From positions 1 through 49,568 of the forward strand of contig QKDR01000143.1 of the NCBI GenBank assembly GCA_003252515.1: DNA of 49,568 nucleotides, given 5' to 3'. The translations under genes were made by a program, and so were the position numbers. This stretch comes from Candidatus Delongbacteria bacterium (GTDB lineage Bacteria; UBA4055). How positions within the stretch are numbered: position 1 is the first letter of the stretch; every line of letters starts with the position of its first letter. Shown piece after piece: positions 26,044-34,990 of the stretch. Below the pieces are notes generated by a model that saw nothing but the letters and a program-made list of their open reading frames with translations, did not search any database and was not told the DNA's origin.

Positions 26044-27361
26044 ATTTCATCAGATAATCATTAAAGTTCTTCCCTAATTCCGTATACAGATCATACAGCT
26101 TTTTAACACTTGCCTTTTCCACCCACTCATCCGCTCTATGTGAATTCCATCCTACAGGACCGCAGATGATAACAGGGATTTCAGGATTATAACGTCTGAA
26201 CACATTCTCATCCGCAACTGAATATCCCATATTATAGTTTCTGAATCTTCCGACCTTGTTGACACATTCTCTTACATAATTTGTAAACCGATCGTTCGAA
26301 GGTGTAAGATATGCTTCGCTGTAAGGTGTCGGTCTGTCCTTTAATCTAATACCTGCTTTCTTTACATTGCCTTCGATAGTCACCGGTTTCAGAATTTTCT
26401 TTTTATACAATCCGGCAATAAAATGTTTTAGAGTTCCCCTCAGTTTTCCAATATTCGTTAGTGGTGTAAAAGTACAGTCTATTACGATTCTTCCCGATGA
26501 CGGTATGGAAAGGCTTTCGTTACCGCAGTCAATTTTAGAGATGAACATGGATCCTTCAATCTCGTCGACAGCAAATTTATCAGGAACTTCTTCTGAATTG
26601 AATCTGAAAACATCTCTATAGTCTTTCCTGAACTTCTCGAACTCAACGCAGAATTTCGAAGCCTCAACTGCGGCATTAATAAAAGTCGGGTGTCCTGAAA
26701 TGGCTCCGTGCCCGCCCGTTCCGAAGAAATCCAGCTCGAACTCACAGCGTCCCAATCTTCCTATTCCTATTGTACCGTATCCGTAGAATTTATTGGGACC
26801 GTCCCCGATCTCAGGAACTACGACCGCTTTAACATCATCCATAAATGTGTTTTGTGCCAAAACGTTAGCACCTAGAGAATAAAATTCCTCATCTGCTCCG
26901 AATGCCACTTTGATCTTATAGCCTACAGGATCAATATTTTTAAAAGCCGTACTGATGACAGCAAGACCCGCCTTCATATCGTTTGACCCAAGACCCAAAA
27001 TGACCTCCCTGTTCTTACCCTGAAAATTTACTTTACCGGCCTTTGGGGTAAGAGCGCTTTTCTTTGACTTCCATGGTTGTGACGATACTGTATCGGAATG
27101 TCCGTAAAAAAGTATTGAATTATCACCCGATCCTTTCTCTCCAAGTATATTATAGTACTTCTTACCGTTTAGATCTTCGTGAACGAATTGTTTCTCTACT
27201 TTAAATCCTGCTTCTTTCAGCTTTTGAGATAAGATATTATTGATCTTCGTTTCATTTCCTGAGAGATAATATTTTCTATTCTTCTTACCTATCTTGAACG
27301 GATTTCTGGAATCTGTCTTGATAAGCTCCTCTAGCACTTCTATAACTTCATTTCCGGCCAT
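26036..27361 (-). CDS. M20 family metallopeptidase/deacylase (ArgE/DapE type)
   Basis: A 441-residue protein. The zinc ligands are in LFYGHSDTVSS (His, with the Asp two on), GLGSNDMKAGLA (bridging Asp) and ADEEFYSLGA (Glu-Glu pair with catalytic base). A dimerisation lid follows (GRCEFELDFFGTGGHGAISG) and the last ligand is near GWNSHRADEWV. Members remove acyl groups from amino acids (ArgE, DapE, CPG2, PepT-like); the substrate cannot be read. A strong AGGAGAGGG site precedes the ATG. Its stop overlaps the converging selenoprotein stop by 8 bases. Confidence 0.88.
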   Translation of the reverse strand: MAGNEVIEVLEELIKTDSRNPFKIGKKNRKYYLSGNETKINNILSQKLKEAGFKVEKQFVHEDLNGKKYYNILGEKGSGDNSILFYGHSDTVSSQPWKSKKSALTPKAGKVNFQGKNREVILGLGSNDMKAGLAVISTAFKNIDPVGYKIKVAFGADEEFYSLGANVLAQNTFMDDVKAVVVPEIGDGPNKFYGYGTIGIGRLGRCEFELDFFGTGGHGAISGHPTFINAAVEASKFCVEFEKFRKDYRDVFRFNSEEVPDKFAVDEIEGSMFISKIDCGNESLSIPSSGRIVIDCTFTPLTNIGKLRGTLKHFIAGLYKKKILKPVTIEGNVKKAGIRLKDRPTPYSEAYLTPSNDRFTNYVRECVNKVGRFRNYNMGYSVADENVFRRYNPEIPVIICGPVGWNSHRADEWVEKASVKKLYDLYTELGKNFNDYLMKSI

Positions 27362-27469
27362 AAACCCTCTCCTTCGAATATCTATTCCTGTATTATATAA
27401 AAAATGTCATTGTTTTAACAGCGAAATATGGTTTTATTTCGGATCGTAAATTTAAGAAAGGTACGACAA

Positions 27470-28636
27470 GTGGAAAATTCAACCGGTCAGGAAATTACGA
27501 AAAAGAAGTTTGACTATCCTACAGTATTAACGGTTTCAGTTTCACATCTGATCTCAGATATGTATTCGGCATTTCTGGCACCTGTTCTGCCTCTGCTTAT
27601 AACAGGCCTCGGCATTTCAAAATTTCAGGCCGGCATGCTTGATTTCGCCAGAAAGATCCCGTCTCTGCTCAATCCGCTTTTCGGAATGATCGCAGACCGT
27701 CTGGACGCAAAATACTTTCTTATATTAGGCTCCATAATAATCACTGTATCGATGAGCCTTCTGGGACTTGTAGGCGACTTTCCTACGTTGTTCATACTTA
27801 TCTTCATAGCCGGCATAGGCACCAGTATCTATCATGTTCCCGGTCCGGTCATAATCAAAAAAGTTGCTCCGGAAAGACTCGGTCTCGGAATGAGCTTTTA
27901 CATGCTTGGAGGCGAATTCGCGAGGACAATGGGACCGCTCGTTATCTTATCTTCCATCAGTATGTGGACATTTGAAGGAAGCTGGAAGGTAATGCCTCTT
28001 GGCCTTGCTGTCGCGGTTTTTCTATATTTTAAGGTCAGGAAGATCGAAGTGCACAAGAAAAATACGAACGGGAACGCTAGACTCCGTGATTATAAAAAAT
28101 ATATTCGGTTCTTCATCATCATAACAGGAATAGTCGTATTCAGATCAGGTATGCATTCAGCTCTTACATTATATCTTCCGACGTACATGACCTCAAAAGG
28201 CAATTCGTTGTGGCTGTCAGGGATCTCGCTTTCAATTCTGCAGTTCGCGGGAGCAGCCGGTACTTTCACGATAGGGAATCTTTCTGACAGGATCGGCAGA
28301 AAAAAAACACTTCTTATACTTTCCGTGCTCAATCCGCTGCTTATGCTCGCATTTATTTATTCGTCCGGGATATTACTTTTTCCGGTCCTTATACTTGCCG
28401 GATTCATACTTTTCGGCAGCAATCCAATAATTCTGGCTCTTGTTCAGGAAAGAGATTCTGAAAATCTGTCTTTTCTGAACGGTACATATATGACCATAAG
28501 CTTTGTGGGAAGTTCCGCAATGGTGCTGACAGTGGGTTATTTATCCGACATTTTCGGCCTTGATGCCACTTATCTGACTACCGTATTCCTTTCCGTCGCT
28601 GTCATACCTTTTGTTTTGATGCTCAGAACTAAATAA
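27470..28636 (+). CDS. MFS transporter, fosmidomycin-resistance (Fsr) type
   Basis: About 388 residues with twelve membrane helices. HLISDMYSAFLAPVLPLLIT and GMLDFARKIPSLLNPLFGMIADRLD are the typical Fsr-like start; the second-half loop has GNLSDRIGRKKTL. These are proton-driven drug or metabolite exporters. I prefer the GTG at 27470, which has AAAGG 8 bases ahead; the ATG at 27428 would add a basic 14-residue tail and lacks a ribosome site. The substrate is unknown. Confidence 0.85.
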   Translation: MENSTGQEITKKKFDYPTVLTVSVSHLISDMYSAFLAPVLPLLITGLGISKFQAGMLDFARKIPSLLNPLFGMIADRLDAKYFLILGSIIITVSMSLLGLVGDFPTLFILIFIAGIGTSIYHVPGPVIIKKVAPERLGLGMSFYMLGGEFARTMGPLVILSSISMWTFEGSWKVMPLGLAVAVFLYFKVRKIEVHKKNTNGNARLRDYKKYIRFFIIITGIVVFRSGMHSALTLYLPTYMTSKGNSLWLSGISLSILQFAGAAGTFTIGNLSDRIGRKKTLLILSVLNPLLMLAFIYSSGILLFPVLILAGFILFGSNPIILALVQERDSENLSFLNGTYMTISFVGSSAMVLTVGYLSDIFGLDATYLTTVFLSVAVIPFVLMLRTK

Positions 28637-28676
28637 AAAGAGCGTAAGTTCGTTCTTAGTCGTAAAAACAATATCT

Positions 28677-28757
28677 TTATTTGATCAGAACCATTTTCCT
28701 GCTTACAGTATTATCTCCTGATTCTAAAATTTTTGCTAAAACTATATTATTACGTAT
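28677..28757 (-). pseudogene. Vestige of a T9SS-type C-terminal sorting tail
   Basis: On the minus strand a 26-codon open stretch ends KILESGDNTVSRKMVLIK and a stop. The pattern G-[ND]-N-T-V-x-R-K-M-V-L-I-K is the hallmark end of type IX cargo sorting domains. The frame is closed by a stop just upstream and no start is available, so it looks like the last piece of a decayed cargo gene in the gap before acpP. The rest of 28637-28806 shows nothing else. Confidence 0.6.
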
Positions 28758-28806
28758 TTAAAGTCAATTCTAAAAATCATCCGGCAATAATTAAAGGATA
28801 AATTTC

Positions 28807-28835
28807 TTGACTTAAAAAAACACAGGAATTATATT
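28807..28835 (+). promoter_or_regulatory. Promoter of acpP-fabF-rnc
   Basis: TTGACT (28807-28812), a 17-base spacer and TATATT (28830-28835) predict a start near 28842, leaving a leader of about 33 bases with an AAGGAG site before acpP. Confidence 0.75.
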
Positions 28836-28874
28836 TCAACCGATTTAAAATAACCAACAATCAAGGAGAATAAA

Positions 28875-29111
28875 ATGTCGGTAGAACAAAGGGTAAAAGA
28901 AATCATAATGGACGAACTTGGCGTTGACGAAGCAGCAGTAGTTCCCGGAGCATCTTTCATCAATGACCTGGGTGCGGACTCCCTCGCGACAGTAGAACTT
29001 GTAATGAAATTCGAAGACGAGTTCGATATAAAGATCGAAGAGGAAGACGCGGAGAAGATCACTACAGTCGGATCGGCCGTTGATTTCATCAAAAAGCAGC
29101 TCGGCGAGTAA
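28875..29111 (+). CDS. acpP: Acyl carrier protein
   Basis: A 78-residue acidic four-helix protein. Ser36 in [13 protein letters not shown] carries the phosphopantetheine arm; the start [17 protein letters not shown] and the end DFIKKQLGE are typical. It holds growing chains in type II fatty acid synthesis. AAGGAG precedes the ATG. A terminator lies between it and fabF, which would give acpP more mRNA than the genes downstream. Confidence 0.98.
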   Translation: MSVEQRVKEIIMDELGVDEAAVVPGASFINDLGADSLATVELVMKFEDEFDIKIEEEDAEKITTVGSAVDFIKKQLGE

Positions 29112-29135
29112 TTGTTCATATAAATAAATGAAAAG

Positions 29136-29163
29136 TAAGGGAATGAATTTTCCCTTATTTTTT
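29136..29163 (+). terminator. Intrinsic terminator between acpP and fabF
   Basis: TAAGGGAA/TTCCCTTA (29136-29143 and 29150-29157) with a 6-base loop and six T. It ends 24 bases before the fabF start and probably works partially, as no separate fabF promoter is obvious. Confidence 0.85.
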
Positions 29164-29186
29164 ATCACTCCGAAGATTAATTAAAA

Positions 29187-30443
29187 ATGAGTAAATTTAT
29201 GAAAAGAAGGGTTGTGGTTACTGGAATGGGCGTTTTTTCAACGCTCGGAACAGATGTTGAGGAGTTCTACAATAACCTGCTTAACGGAGTATCGGGAATA
29301 TCTTCGATCGAAAGGTTCGACACTTCCGAGATATCCGTTAAAATAGCGGGAGAGATCAAGAACTATGATCCCGAAAAATATTTTGAGAAGAACGAGGCTA
29401 AAAGGCTCGACAGGTTCACACAATATGCCCTGATCGCGGCAGAAAGCGCTATGAAAGATTCAGGTCTTGATCTGGACTCAATAGACAGGAACAGGTTCGC
29501 GGTTATAACTGCATCAGGTATCGGCGGAATGGAGACATGGCAGTCAAACCATAAGATACTTCTTGAAAAAGGCCCGCGCCGCGTAAGCCCTTTATTCATA
29601 CCTATGATGATCTCGGATATCGCCGCCGGCAGGATCTCGATGAAATGGGATCTGAAGGGCCCGAACTTCTCCACTACATCCGCCTGTTCATCATCCGGAC
29701 ACGCTATCGGTACTTCGTACAGGACAATACAGTACGGCGACGCTGATTTCGCTATCTGCGGAGGAGCCGAGGCAGTCATCACCGACCTCGCGATCGCCGG
29801 ATTCGCCAACATGAAAGCGCTGTCTACAAGGAATGACGAACCTCAGAAAGCAAGCAGACCTTTTGATAAAGACAGGGACGGCTTCGTTATGGGAGAAGGT
29901 TCCGGTATGCTGATTCTGGAAGAATATGAACATGCAGTCAAAAGAGGCGCGAGAATATACGCAGAGATCGCGGGTATCGGTTTTTCGGGTGACGCGAAAG
30001 ACATAGTGGCTCCGGACCCCGAAGGCGACGGAGCTAAAAGAGCTATGCTCGCAGCTGTTGCCGATGCCGGAATAAAACCTGAGGATATCGATCATATAAA
30101 CACACACGGTACTTCCACACCTACCGGAGACATTCCCGAGACTCTGGCAATAAAAAAGGCTTTCGGAGATCACGCATATAAGATCGCTATTAATTCTACT
30201 AAATCAATGATAGGGCATCTTTTGGGTGCGGCTGGAGCTGTAGAGCTCATCGGTACTATTAAGGCCGTTCAGACAAACACAGTTCATCCTACCGTTAATC
30301 TTGACAATCCGGAGCTTCCGGTATGCGATCTCGATTATACTCCGAACAAGTCCGTAAAACGAACAGTTAATTATGCGCTCAGCAACACTTTCGGTTTCGG
30401 AGGACACAACGCCTCAATACTCGTAAAAAAGTTTGAAGGCTAG
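29187..30443 (+). CDS. fabF: Beta-ketoacyl-ACP synthase II
   Basis: A 418-residue thiolase-fold enzyme. The catalytic triad is visible: Cys167 (FSTTSACSSSGHAIG), His307 (HINTHGTSTPTGD) and His344 (NSTKSMIGHLLGAAGA). It elongates acyl-ACP with malonyl-ACP. The Cys-His-His set shows FabF/FabB rather than FabH. The ATG at 29187 has no clear ribosome site; an in-frame ATG at 29199 is an alternative. It is followed by rnc, whose start is 2 bases after the fabF stop. Confidence 0.97.
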   Translation: MSKFMKRRVVVTGMGVFSTLGTDVEEFYNNLLNGVSGISSIERFDTSEISVKIAGEIKNYDPEKYFEKNEAKRLDRFTQYALIAAESAMKDSGLDLDSIDRNRFAVITASGIGGMETWQSNHKILLEKGPRRVSPLFIPMMISDIAAGRISMKWDLKGPNFSTTSACSSSGHAIGTSYRTIQYGDADFAICGGAEAVITDLAIAGFANMKALSTRNDEPQKASRPFDKDRDGFVMGEGSGMLILEEYEHAVKRGARIYAEIAGIGFSGDAKDIVAPDPEGDGAKRAMLAAVADAGIKPEDIDHINTHGTSTPTGDIPETLAIKKAFGDHAYKIAINSTKSMIGHLLGAAGAVELIGTIKAVQTNTVHPTVNLDNPELPVCDLDYTPNKSVKRTVNYALSNTFGFGGHNASILVKKFEG

Positions 30444-30444
30444 A

Positions 30445-31233
30445 TTGTTCCGTAGATTTTTACAACGATTTTTCAGCAAAGACCTGAATATACCTCAGAA
30501 ACTCCTTGATAACATCAGGGAGCTTGAGAATTTTCTGCGTTATTCATTTACTGACAAACACCTGCTTCTTCAGGCGCTTAAACACAGATCATACGTCGCG
30601 GGAAGCGGCGAAAGCAGAAAAGAATCTAACGAAAGACTTGAATTTCTGGGCGATTCGGTACTTAACTTTATTGTGGGTAAACATTTTTATGAACAATACA
30701 GTGAAAAACAGGAAGGCGAACTGACCAAAATGAGATCTGTACTCGTTTCAGGAGGGAATCTGAGCGATACAGCAAGAGAGATCGGTCTCGGCAGATTTAT
30801 TCTTATAGGGGAATTCGAGGAAAGATCGGGCGGCAGAGATAAGGACTCTATCCTCGAGGACTGCATGGAAGCCCTTATCGGTGCGGTCTATCTGGACGGC
30901 GGAATTGAAAGAACATCAAAACTGATAGAACGGATCATTCTTGTAAAAGCGGTTGAAAAATTCGGCAGTAAAAAATATTCGAACTACAAATCGGAACTGC
31001 TTGAACTTGTTCAGTCGTACGGATTTTCCCCGCCCACTTACGAGACGGTTAATACTGAAGGTCCGGAACACGAGAAGACATTTACAGTGAACGTTCTTAT
31101 AAACGGCAATATCATTGCTGAAGGTATCGCTAATTCAAAGAAGAAAGCCGAACAGGAAGCCAGCGCCAAAGCTCTCGATTTGATCTCGAACGATGAAAAC
31201 ATACTGAAGATGATTAAAGTATCTGAAGAATAA
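30445..31233 (+). CDS. rnc: Ribonuclease III
   Basis: About 262 residues. The endonuclease domain has the signature ERLEFLGDSVLNFIV and the second metal site in ILEDCMEALIGAVYLDGG; the C-terminal part (about 185-255) is a double-stranded-RNA-binding domain ending AEQEASAKALDLI. It processes rRNA and cleaves structured RNA. I place the start at TTG 30445, with GAAGG 5 bases ahead inside the end of fabF; the frame also allows TTG 30433 without a ribosome site. The fabF-rnc order is common in bacteria. Confidence 0.95.
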   Translation: MFRRFLQRFFSKDLNIPQKLLDNIRELENFLRYSFTDKHLLLQALKHRSYVAGSGESRKESNERLEFLGDSVLNFIVGKHFYEQYSEKQEGELTKMRSVLVSGGNLSDTAREIGLGRFILIGEFEERSGGRDKDSILEDCMEALIGAVYLDGGIERTSKLIERIILVKAVEKFGSKKYSNYKSELLELVQSYGFSPPTYETVNTEGPEHEKTFTVNVLINGNIIAEGIANSKKKAEQEASAKALDLISNDENILKMIKVSEE

Positions 31234-31254
31234 TATAGAATGAAAATAATACAA

Positions 31255-31290
31255 AATAAAAAAGGCGGTTTCTCTGAACCGCCTTTTTTT
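31255..31290. terminator. Bidirectional terminator between rnc and rplT
   Basis: A 10-base stem AAAGGCGGTT/AACCGCCTTT (31261-31270 and 31277-31286), a 6-base loop, and T or A runs on both sides, so it can stop both converging operons. Confidence 0.92.
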
Positions 31291-31291
31291 C

Positions 31292-31636
31292 TTACTTAAC
31301 GCTTTCCACGAGTTTTTTGAAGCCTTCAGGATCTTCCACAGCCATAGCGGCAAGGACTCTCCTGTCAAGATCGATATTCTTAAGAGACAACTTGTGCATG
31401 AATTCGGAATATGACAGCCCGTTAAGTCTTGCTGCCGCATTGATCCTTATTATCCACAGCTCCCTGAATTTTCTTTTTTTGACTTTTCTGTCTCTGTAGG
31501 CGTACTGACCCGCCTTCTTGGTCGCGTCGTAAGCGGATTCTATTAGCTTACTCCGTCTTCCCCAATAACCTTTAGCGGCCTTTAAGACCTTCTTTCTGCG
31601 GTTACGGGAGGCTACTCTTGTGTTAGCTCTTGGCAT
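31292..31636 (-). CDS. rplT: 50S ribosomal protein L20
   Basis: A 114-residue very basic protein, [19 protein letters not shown] to the C-terminal [10 protein letters not shown], with GYWGRRSKL and the [14 protein letters not shown] block. L20 binds 23S rRNA early in 50S assembly and in some bacteria represses its own operon. It is the last gene of thrS-infC-rpmI-rplT, behind GAAGGAG and 25 bases after rpmI. Confidence 0.98.
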   Translation of the reverse strand: MPRANTRVASRNRRKKVLKAAKGYWGRRSKLIESAYDATKKAGQYAYRDRKVKKRKFRELWIIRINAAARLNGLSYSEFMHKLSLKNIDLDRRVLAAMAVEDPEGFKKLVESVK

Positions 31637-31661
31637 TTTTTCTCCTTCGTTTCAGCAATTA

Positions 31662-31859
31662 TTAATTGCCTTTGATTAATTGTCTTACCTTTACGGAATC
31701 TACAGCTGCTAAGATCCCTCCTCTTCTGAGTTTCCTTTTTCTTTTTGCGGACCTGTTGGTGAGAAGATGGCTTGTAAAAGCGGATCCGATCTTGACCTTT
31801 CCGCTGGCGGTCAGCCTCATTCTCTTCCTTGCAGCCCTGTGTGATTTGATCTTGGGCAT
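31662..31859 (-). CDS. rpmI: 50S ribosomal protein L35
   Basis: A 65-residue basic protein with the L35 opening MPKIKSHRAARKRMRLTASGK and the RKLRRGGILA block. It sits between infC and rplT as in most bacteria, behind AAGGAG. Nothing unusual. Confidence 0.97.
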   Translation of the reverse strand: MPKIKSHRAARKRMRLTASGKVKIGSAFTSHLLTNRSAKRKRKLRRGGILAAVDSVKVRQLIKGN

Positions 31860-31883
31860 TTTTACTCCTTGCTCGTTTTTGCG

Positions 31884-32426
31884 TTATTTCTTCGTAAGTA
31901 TCATTGAAATTCTTCTGTTCCCTTCCTGTTCGATATCTTTATCGATCTTCGCTATGTCCTCAATAAAACCGAAGAAAGTCTTTAAAAGTTCCATTCCCAT
32001 TTCCCTGTGGGCGATCTCCCTTCCCCTGTACTGAAGGAACACTTTAACTTTATTGCCTTCCTCCAGAAACTCTCTTGCTTTTTTGGACTTTATCTCGATG
32101 TCGTGATTATCAATATTTACCGACATTATCCTTATCGTCTTCAGAGAAACAGTATGCTGTTTCTTTTTGCTTTCCTTCTCTTTCTTCTGAAGCTCGTAAC
32201 GGTATTTGCCGTAATCGATTATCTTGCAGACCGGAGGATTTGCCTTGGGCGCTATTTCAACAAGGTCGAGGCTCTTTGATACAGCCATTTCCAGTGCTTC
32301 TTTGCTTGTGACTACACCTACCTGCTCTCCGTTCTCGTCTATCAGTCTCACCTTTTCATGAGTTATAGCATCATTGATGTTGAGCTCATTTTCATCTTTC
32401 TTTTTAAAAGCGAAGCCTTTCTTAAT
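31884..32426 (-). CDS. infC: Translation initiation factor IF-3, AUU start
   Basis: 180 residues from an ATT codon at 32426, the same length as E. coli IF-3. The extended N-terminus reads KKGFAFKKKDENELN then INDAITHEKVRLIDENGEQ, which matches the conserved IF-3 opening that a GTG start at 32351 would cut away. AGAGG lies 6 bases before the ATT. IF-3 blocks subunit joining and rejects non-standard start codons, so an AUU start makes its own translation self-limiting, as in E. coli. thrS ends 21 bases upstream. Confidence 0.93.
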   Translation of the reverse strand: MKKGFAFKKKDENELNINDAITHEKVRLIDENGEQVGVVTSKEALEMAVSKSLDLVEIAPKANPPVCKIIDYGKYRYELQKKEKESKKKQHTVSLKTIRIMSVNIDNHDIEIKSKKAREFLEEGNKVKVFLQYRGREIAHREMGMELLKTFFGFIEDIAKIDKDIEQEGNRRISMILTKK

Positions 32427-32447
32427 ACCGCACCTCTTTGATTTATT

Positions 32448-34379
32448 TTACAGTTCGAGTTTATATCCTTCGGGAAGAACTCTTCTGTTTCTTTCATCCT
32501 TTATCTTTCCGATGAATGAATCCAGGTCGAATTCACCGATATTTCCTTTTTTATGCTGTCTGACGGTAAATACGCCCGTGTCTTTCTCTTTTTCTCCGAT
32601 CACAAGCATATAAGGAACTCTTTTGACGCTCTCTGCTTCTCTTATCTTGTAGCCGATCTTTTCGCTTCTCTCGTCAAAATCGACTCTGAAACCCTCAGAT
32701 ACGAATTTATCCATTACCTCTTTTGCGAAATCGTTGAATCTGTCGCTGACTGGCATAACAGATATCTGGATGGGAGCAAGCCACAGAGGAAAGAATCCAC
32801 CGAAATGTTCCAGGATTATGCCGAGGAACCTTTCCAATGAGCCGTAAAGAGCTCTGTGGATCATTATTACTCTTTTTTTATCTGAATTCTCATCAATATA
32901 AGTCAGGTCGAACCTTTCAGGCAGGTTCATATCCAGCTGGACCGTGCCGCACTGCCAGGCTTTTCCGAGCGCGTTCCTGACGTAAATATCGATCTTGGGA
33001 CCGTAGAAAGCCGCGTCACCTTCGTTTATCACGTATTCCTGTCCGTATTCCTCAAGCGCAGAACGGAGACCTTCTGTCGCTATCTCCCAGTCCTCAAGCT
33101 TTCCTATATATTTCTCGCCTCTGGTTGACAGCGCCAGCGAGTATTCAAGTCCGAATGTTCTGTATATCCTGTCGGTCAGTCTGATTACGCCGAGTATCTC
33201 GTCCTTTATCTGATCGGCTCTCATGAATATGTGGGCATCGTCCTGAGTAAATGCGATTACCCTGAACAGTCCGGTCAGCGCGCCCGAGAACTCTTTTCTG
33301 TGAACGTGTCCCAATTCTGACACTCTAAGCGGAAGTTCTCTATACGAGTGAAGTTTCGATTTATACCAGAGCATACCGCCCGGGCAGTTCATCGGCTTCA
33401 GCGCGTTCTCTGTCTCCTCCATCTCTGTCACGAACATGTTGTCCTTGTAGTTCATCCAGTGGCCCGAAGTTTCCCAAAGCGATTTTGTCATAAGCTGAGG
33501 GGTCTGTATCTCCTGATAACCGTCTATGTTGTGCTCGTATCTCCAGTAGTCTATCAGCAACTGTTTGACGATAACGCCGCTGTGGTGATAGAACGGGATG
33601 CCGGGCGCTTCGGGATGGAAGCTGAACAGATCGAGCTCCCTGCCGAGTTTGCGGTGATCCCTTTTCTCAGCCTCTTCCCTTATCTTTAAGAACATATCGA
33701 GTTCTTCCTGAGACGGGAAGCTGATACCGTATATCCTCTGGAGCATGGCGTTCTTCGAATCTCCGCGCCAGTAGGCTCCTGAAGTTGAAAGTGTTTTGAA
33801 CTTTTTGACAGAAGAAGTGCTTATCAGATGCGGTCCGCGGCACAGATCGGTGAATTCGCCGTTGGTATACATCGAGATCGTCTCTCCTTCCGGCAGAACT
33901 TCGATCAGTTCGACTTTATATATCTCGTTCTTTGATCTGAAAAATTCGAGAGCCTCTTCTCTGCTCACGACCTTCCTTTCGAACTTCTGGTTCTCTTTAA
34001 TTATCTTCTGAACTTCTTTCTCAATCTTCTCCAAATCCTCGTCAGTAAACGGTTCGTGTTCGAAATCGTAATAAAATCCCTGCTCGATCGAAGGCCCTAT
34101 GGCGACTTTTGTTCCCGGGAAAAGCCTTATTACGGCCTGGGCCATTATATGAGAGGTCGAGTGCCAGTACACATCTTTGCCTTCCTCGTCAGAAAATTTC
34201 AGGAATTTCAATTCGCAGTTATTATCTATTTTAGCGGTCAGGTCTGTCAGCCTGCCGTCTATTTTCGCTATGACGGATTCCTTTGCTAAAGCGGGACTGA
34301 TGTTTTTAGCCACTTCTATTGCCGAAATTCCTTCATCGTATTCTTTTACGTTCCCGTCCGGGAATTTTATCTTTACCAT
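32448..34379 (-). CDS. thrS: Threonyl-tRNA synthetase
   Basis: A 643-residue class II synthetase, the usual full form: TGS domain (1-60), the editing domain with HSTSHIMAQAV, catalytic core with MNCPGGMLWYKSKLHSYREL (zinc Cys), and a C-terminal anticodon domain. It charges tRNA-Thr and clears Ser-tRNA. AGAGG precedes the ATG. The gap of 86 bases before it shows no T-box and no obvious tRNA-like leader. It heads the thrS-infC-rpmI-rplT group. Confidence 0.98.
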   Translation of the reverse strand: MVKIKFPDGNVKEYDEGISAIEVAKNISPALAKESVIAKIDGRLTDLTAKIDNNCELKFLKFSDEEGKDVYWHSTSHIMAQAVIRLFPGTKVAIGPSIEQGFYYDFEHEPFTDEDLEKIEKEVQKIIKENQKFERKVVSREEALEFFRSKNEIYKVELIEVLPEGETISMYTNGEFTDLCRGPHLISTSSVKKFKTLSTSGAYWRGDSKNAMLQRIYGISFPSQEELDMFLKIREEAEKRDHRKLGRELDLFSFHPEAPGIPFYHHSGVIVKQLLIDYWRYEHNIDGYQEIQTPQLMTKSLWETSGHWMNYKDNMFVTEMEETENALKPMNCPGGMLWYKSKLHSYRELPLRVSELGHVHRKEFSGALTGLFRVIAFTQDDAHIFMRADQIKDEILGVIRLTDRIYRTFGLEYSLALSTRGEKYIGKLEDWEIATEGLRSALEEYGQEYVINEGDAAFYGPKIDIYVRNALGKAWQCGTVQLDMNLPERFDLTYIDENSDKKRVIMIHRALYGSLERFLGIILEHFGGFFPLWLAPIQISVMPVSDRFNDFAKEVMDKFVSEGFRVDFDERSEKIGYKIREAESVKRVPYMLVIGEKEKDTGVFTVRQHKKGNIGEFDLDSFIGKIKDERNRRVLPEGYKLEL

Positions 34380-34465
34380 AATGCCTCTTCTCTATCGCGC
34401 GTTCCCTTTATTCTTAAAAAGCCTGATAATATATGTCTTATCTCGCCCCAAGTCAAGAAAAATCA

Positions 34466-34981
34466 TTACTGTCCGCTCTCATTCTTCTTTTCAAAAAAAA
34501 TATAATGAATTATCAGGAACGCCATACCGACTGTCACAAAGGAATCAGCTATGTTGAACACGGGCCACCTTTCCATAATAAAATCAGGAAAATCGCAGTC
34601 GATGAAATCGACCACTCTTCCCGTAGATATCCTGTCGACAAGATTTCCTGCAGCACCTCCCAGAATCATACTAAATGCCCACAATTCTGTTTTCTTTTTA
34701 ATATCAGTCTTAGCTATAAGCCAGATGATCGCCAGTGATGCCGCGATTGAAACCCCGGAAAGAAAATATCTGCCGCCGAGTTTAATGCTGAAAGCGATAC
34801 CTTCATTGTAGGCCAGAGTGAACCTGGCGAACTCTTCGCCGACGGCTTTTACTGAGTTTCCTTCGATGCCTGACAGATAATTCTCAAAAAAATTCTTTGA
34901 TATCCTGTCCGCGGCCACTATAATAGCCGAAACGGCAAAAAATGCCGATCTGCTCCGGAAAGATCCTAGAAAGCTTTTCAT
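34466..34981 (-). CDS. lspA: Lipoprotein signal peptidase
   Basis: A 171-residue protein with four membrane helices. The two catalytic aspartates are in AAGNLVDRISTG and FNIADSFVTVG; LAYNEGIAFSI is the usual NxGxAF-type region. It removes the signal peptide of diacylated lipoproteins. The lipoprotein at 16815 would be a client. It follows the dksA-like gene after 9 bases. Confidence 0.96.
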   Translation of the reverse strand: MKSFLGSFRSRSAFFAVSAIIVAADRISKNFFENYLSGIEGNSVKAVGEEFARFTLAYNEGIAFSIKLGGRYFLSGVSIAASLAIIWLIAKTDIKKKTELWAFSMILGGAAGNLVDRISTGRVVDFIDCDFPDFIMERWPVFNIADSFVTVGMAFLIIHYIFFEKKNESGQ

Positions 34982-34990
34982 ATCCGACTT

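Noticed and set aside
29363-30173. Minus-strand frames of 149 and 160 codons across fabF
   Set aside because: Antisense to a clear fabF, with no ribosome sites; shadow frames.
31666-32034. Plus-strand frame of 122 codons opposite rpmI-infC
   Set aside because: It is antisense to well-identified ribosomal and initiation-factor genes and has no family resemblance; a shadow frame.
34380-34465. T-box or other leader control of thrS
   Set aside because: The gap is short and no T-box core (UGGN-type) or alternate hairpins are seen; the same holds before ileS.
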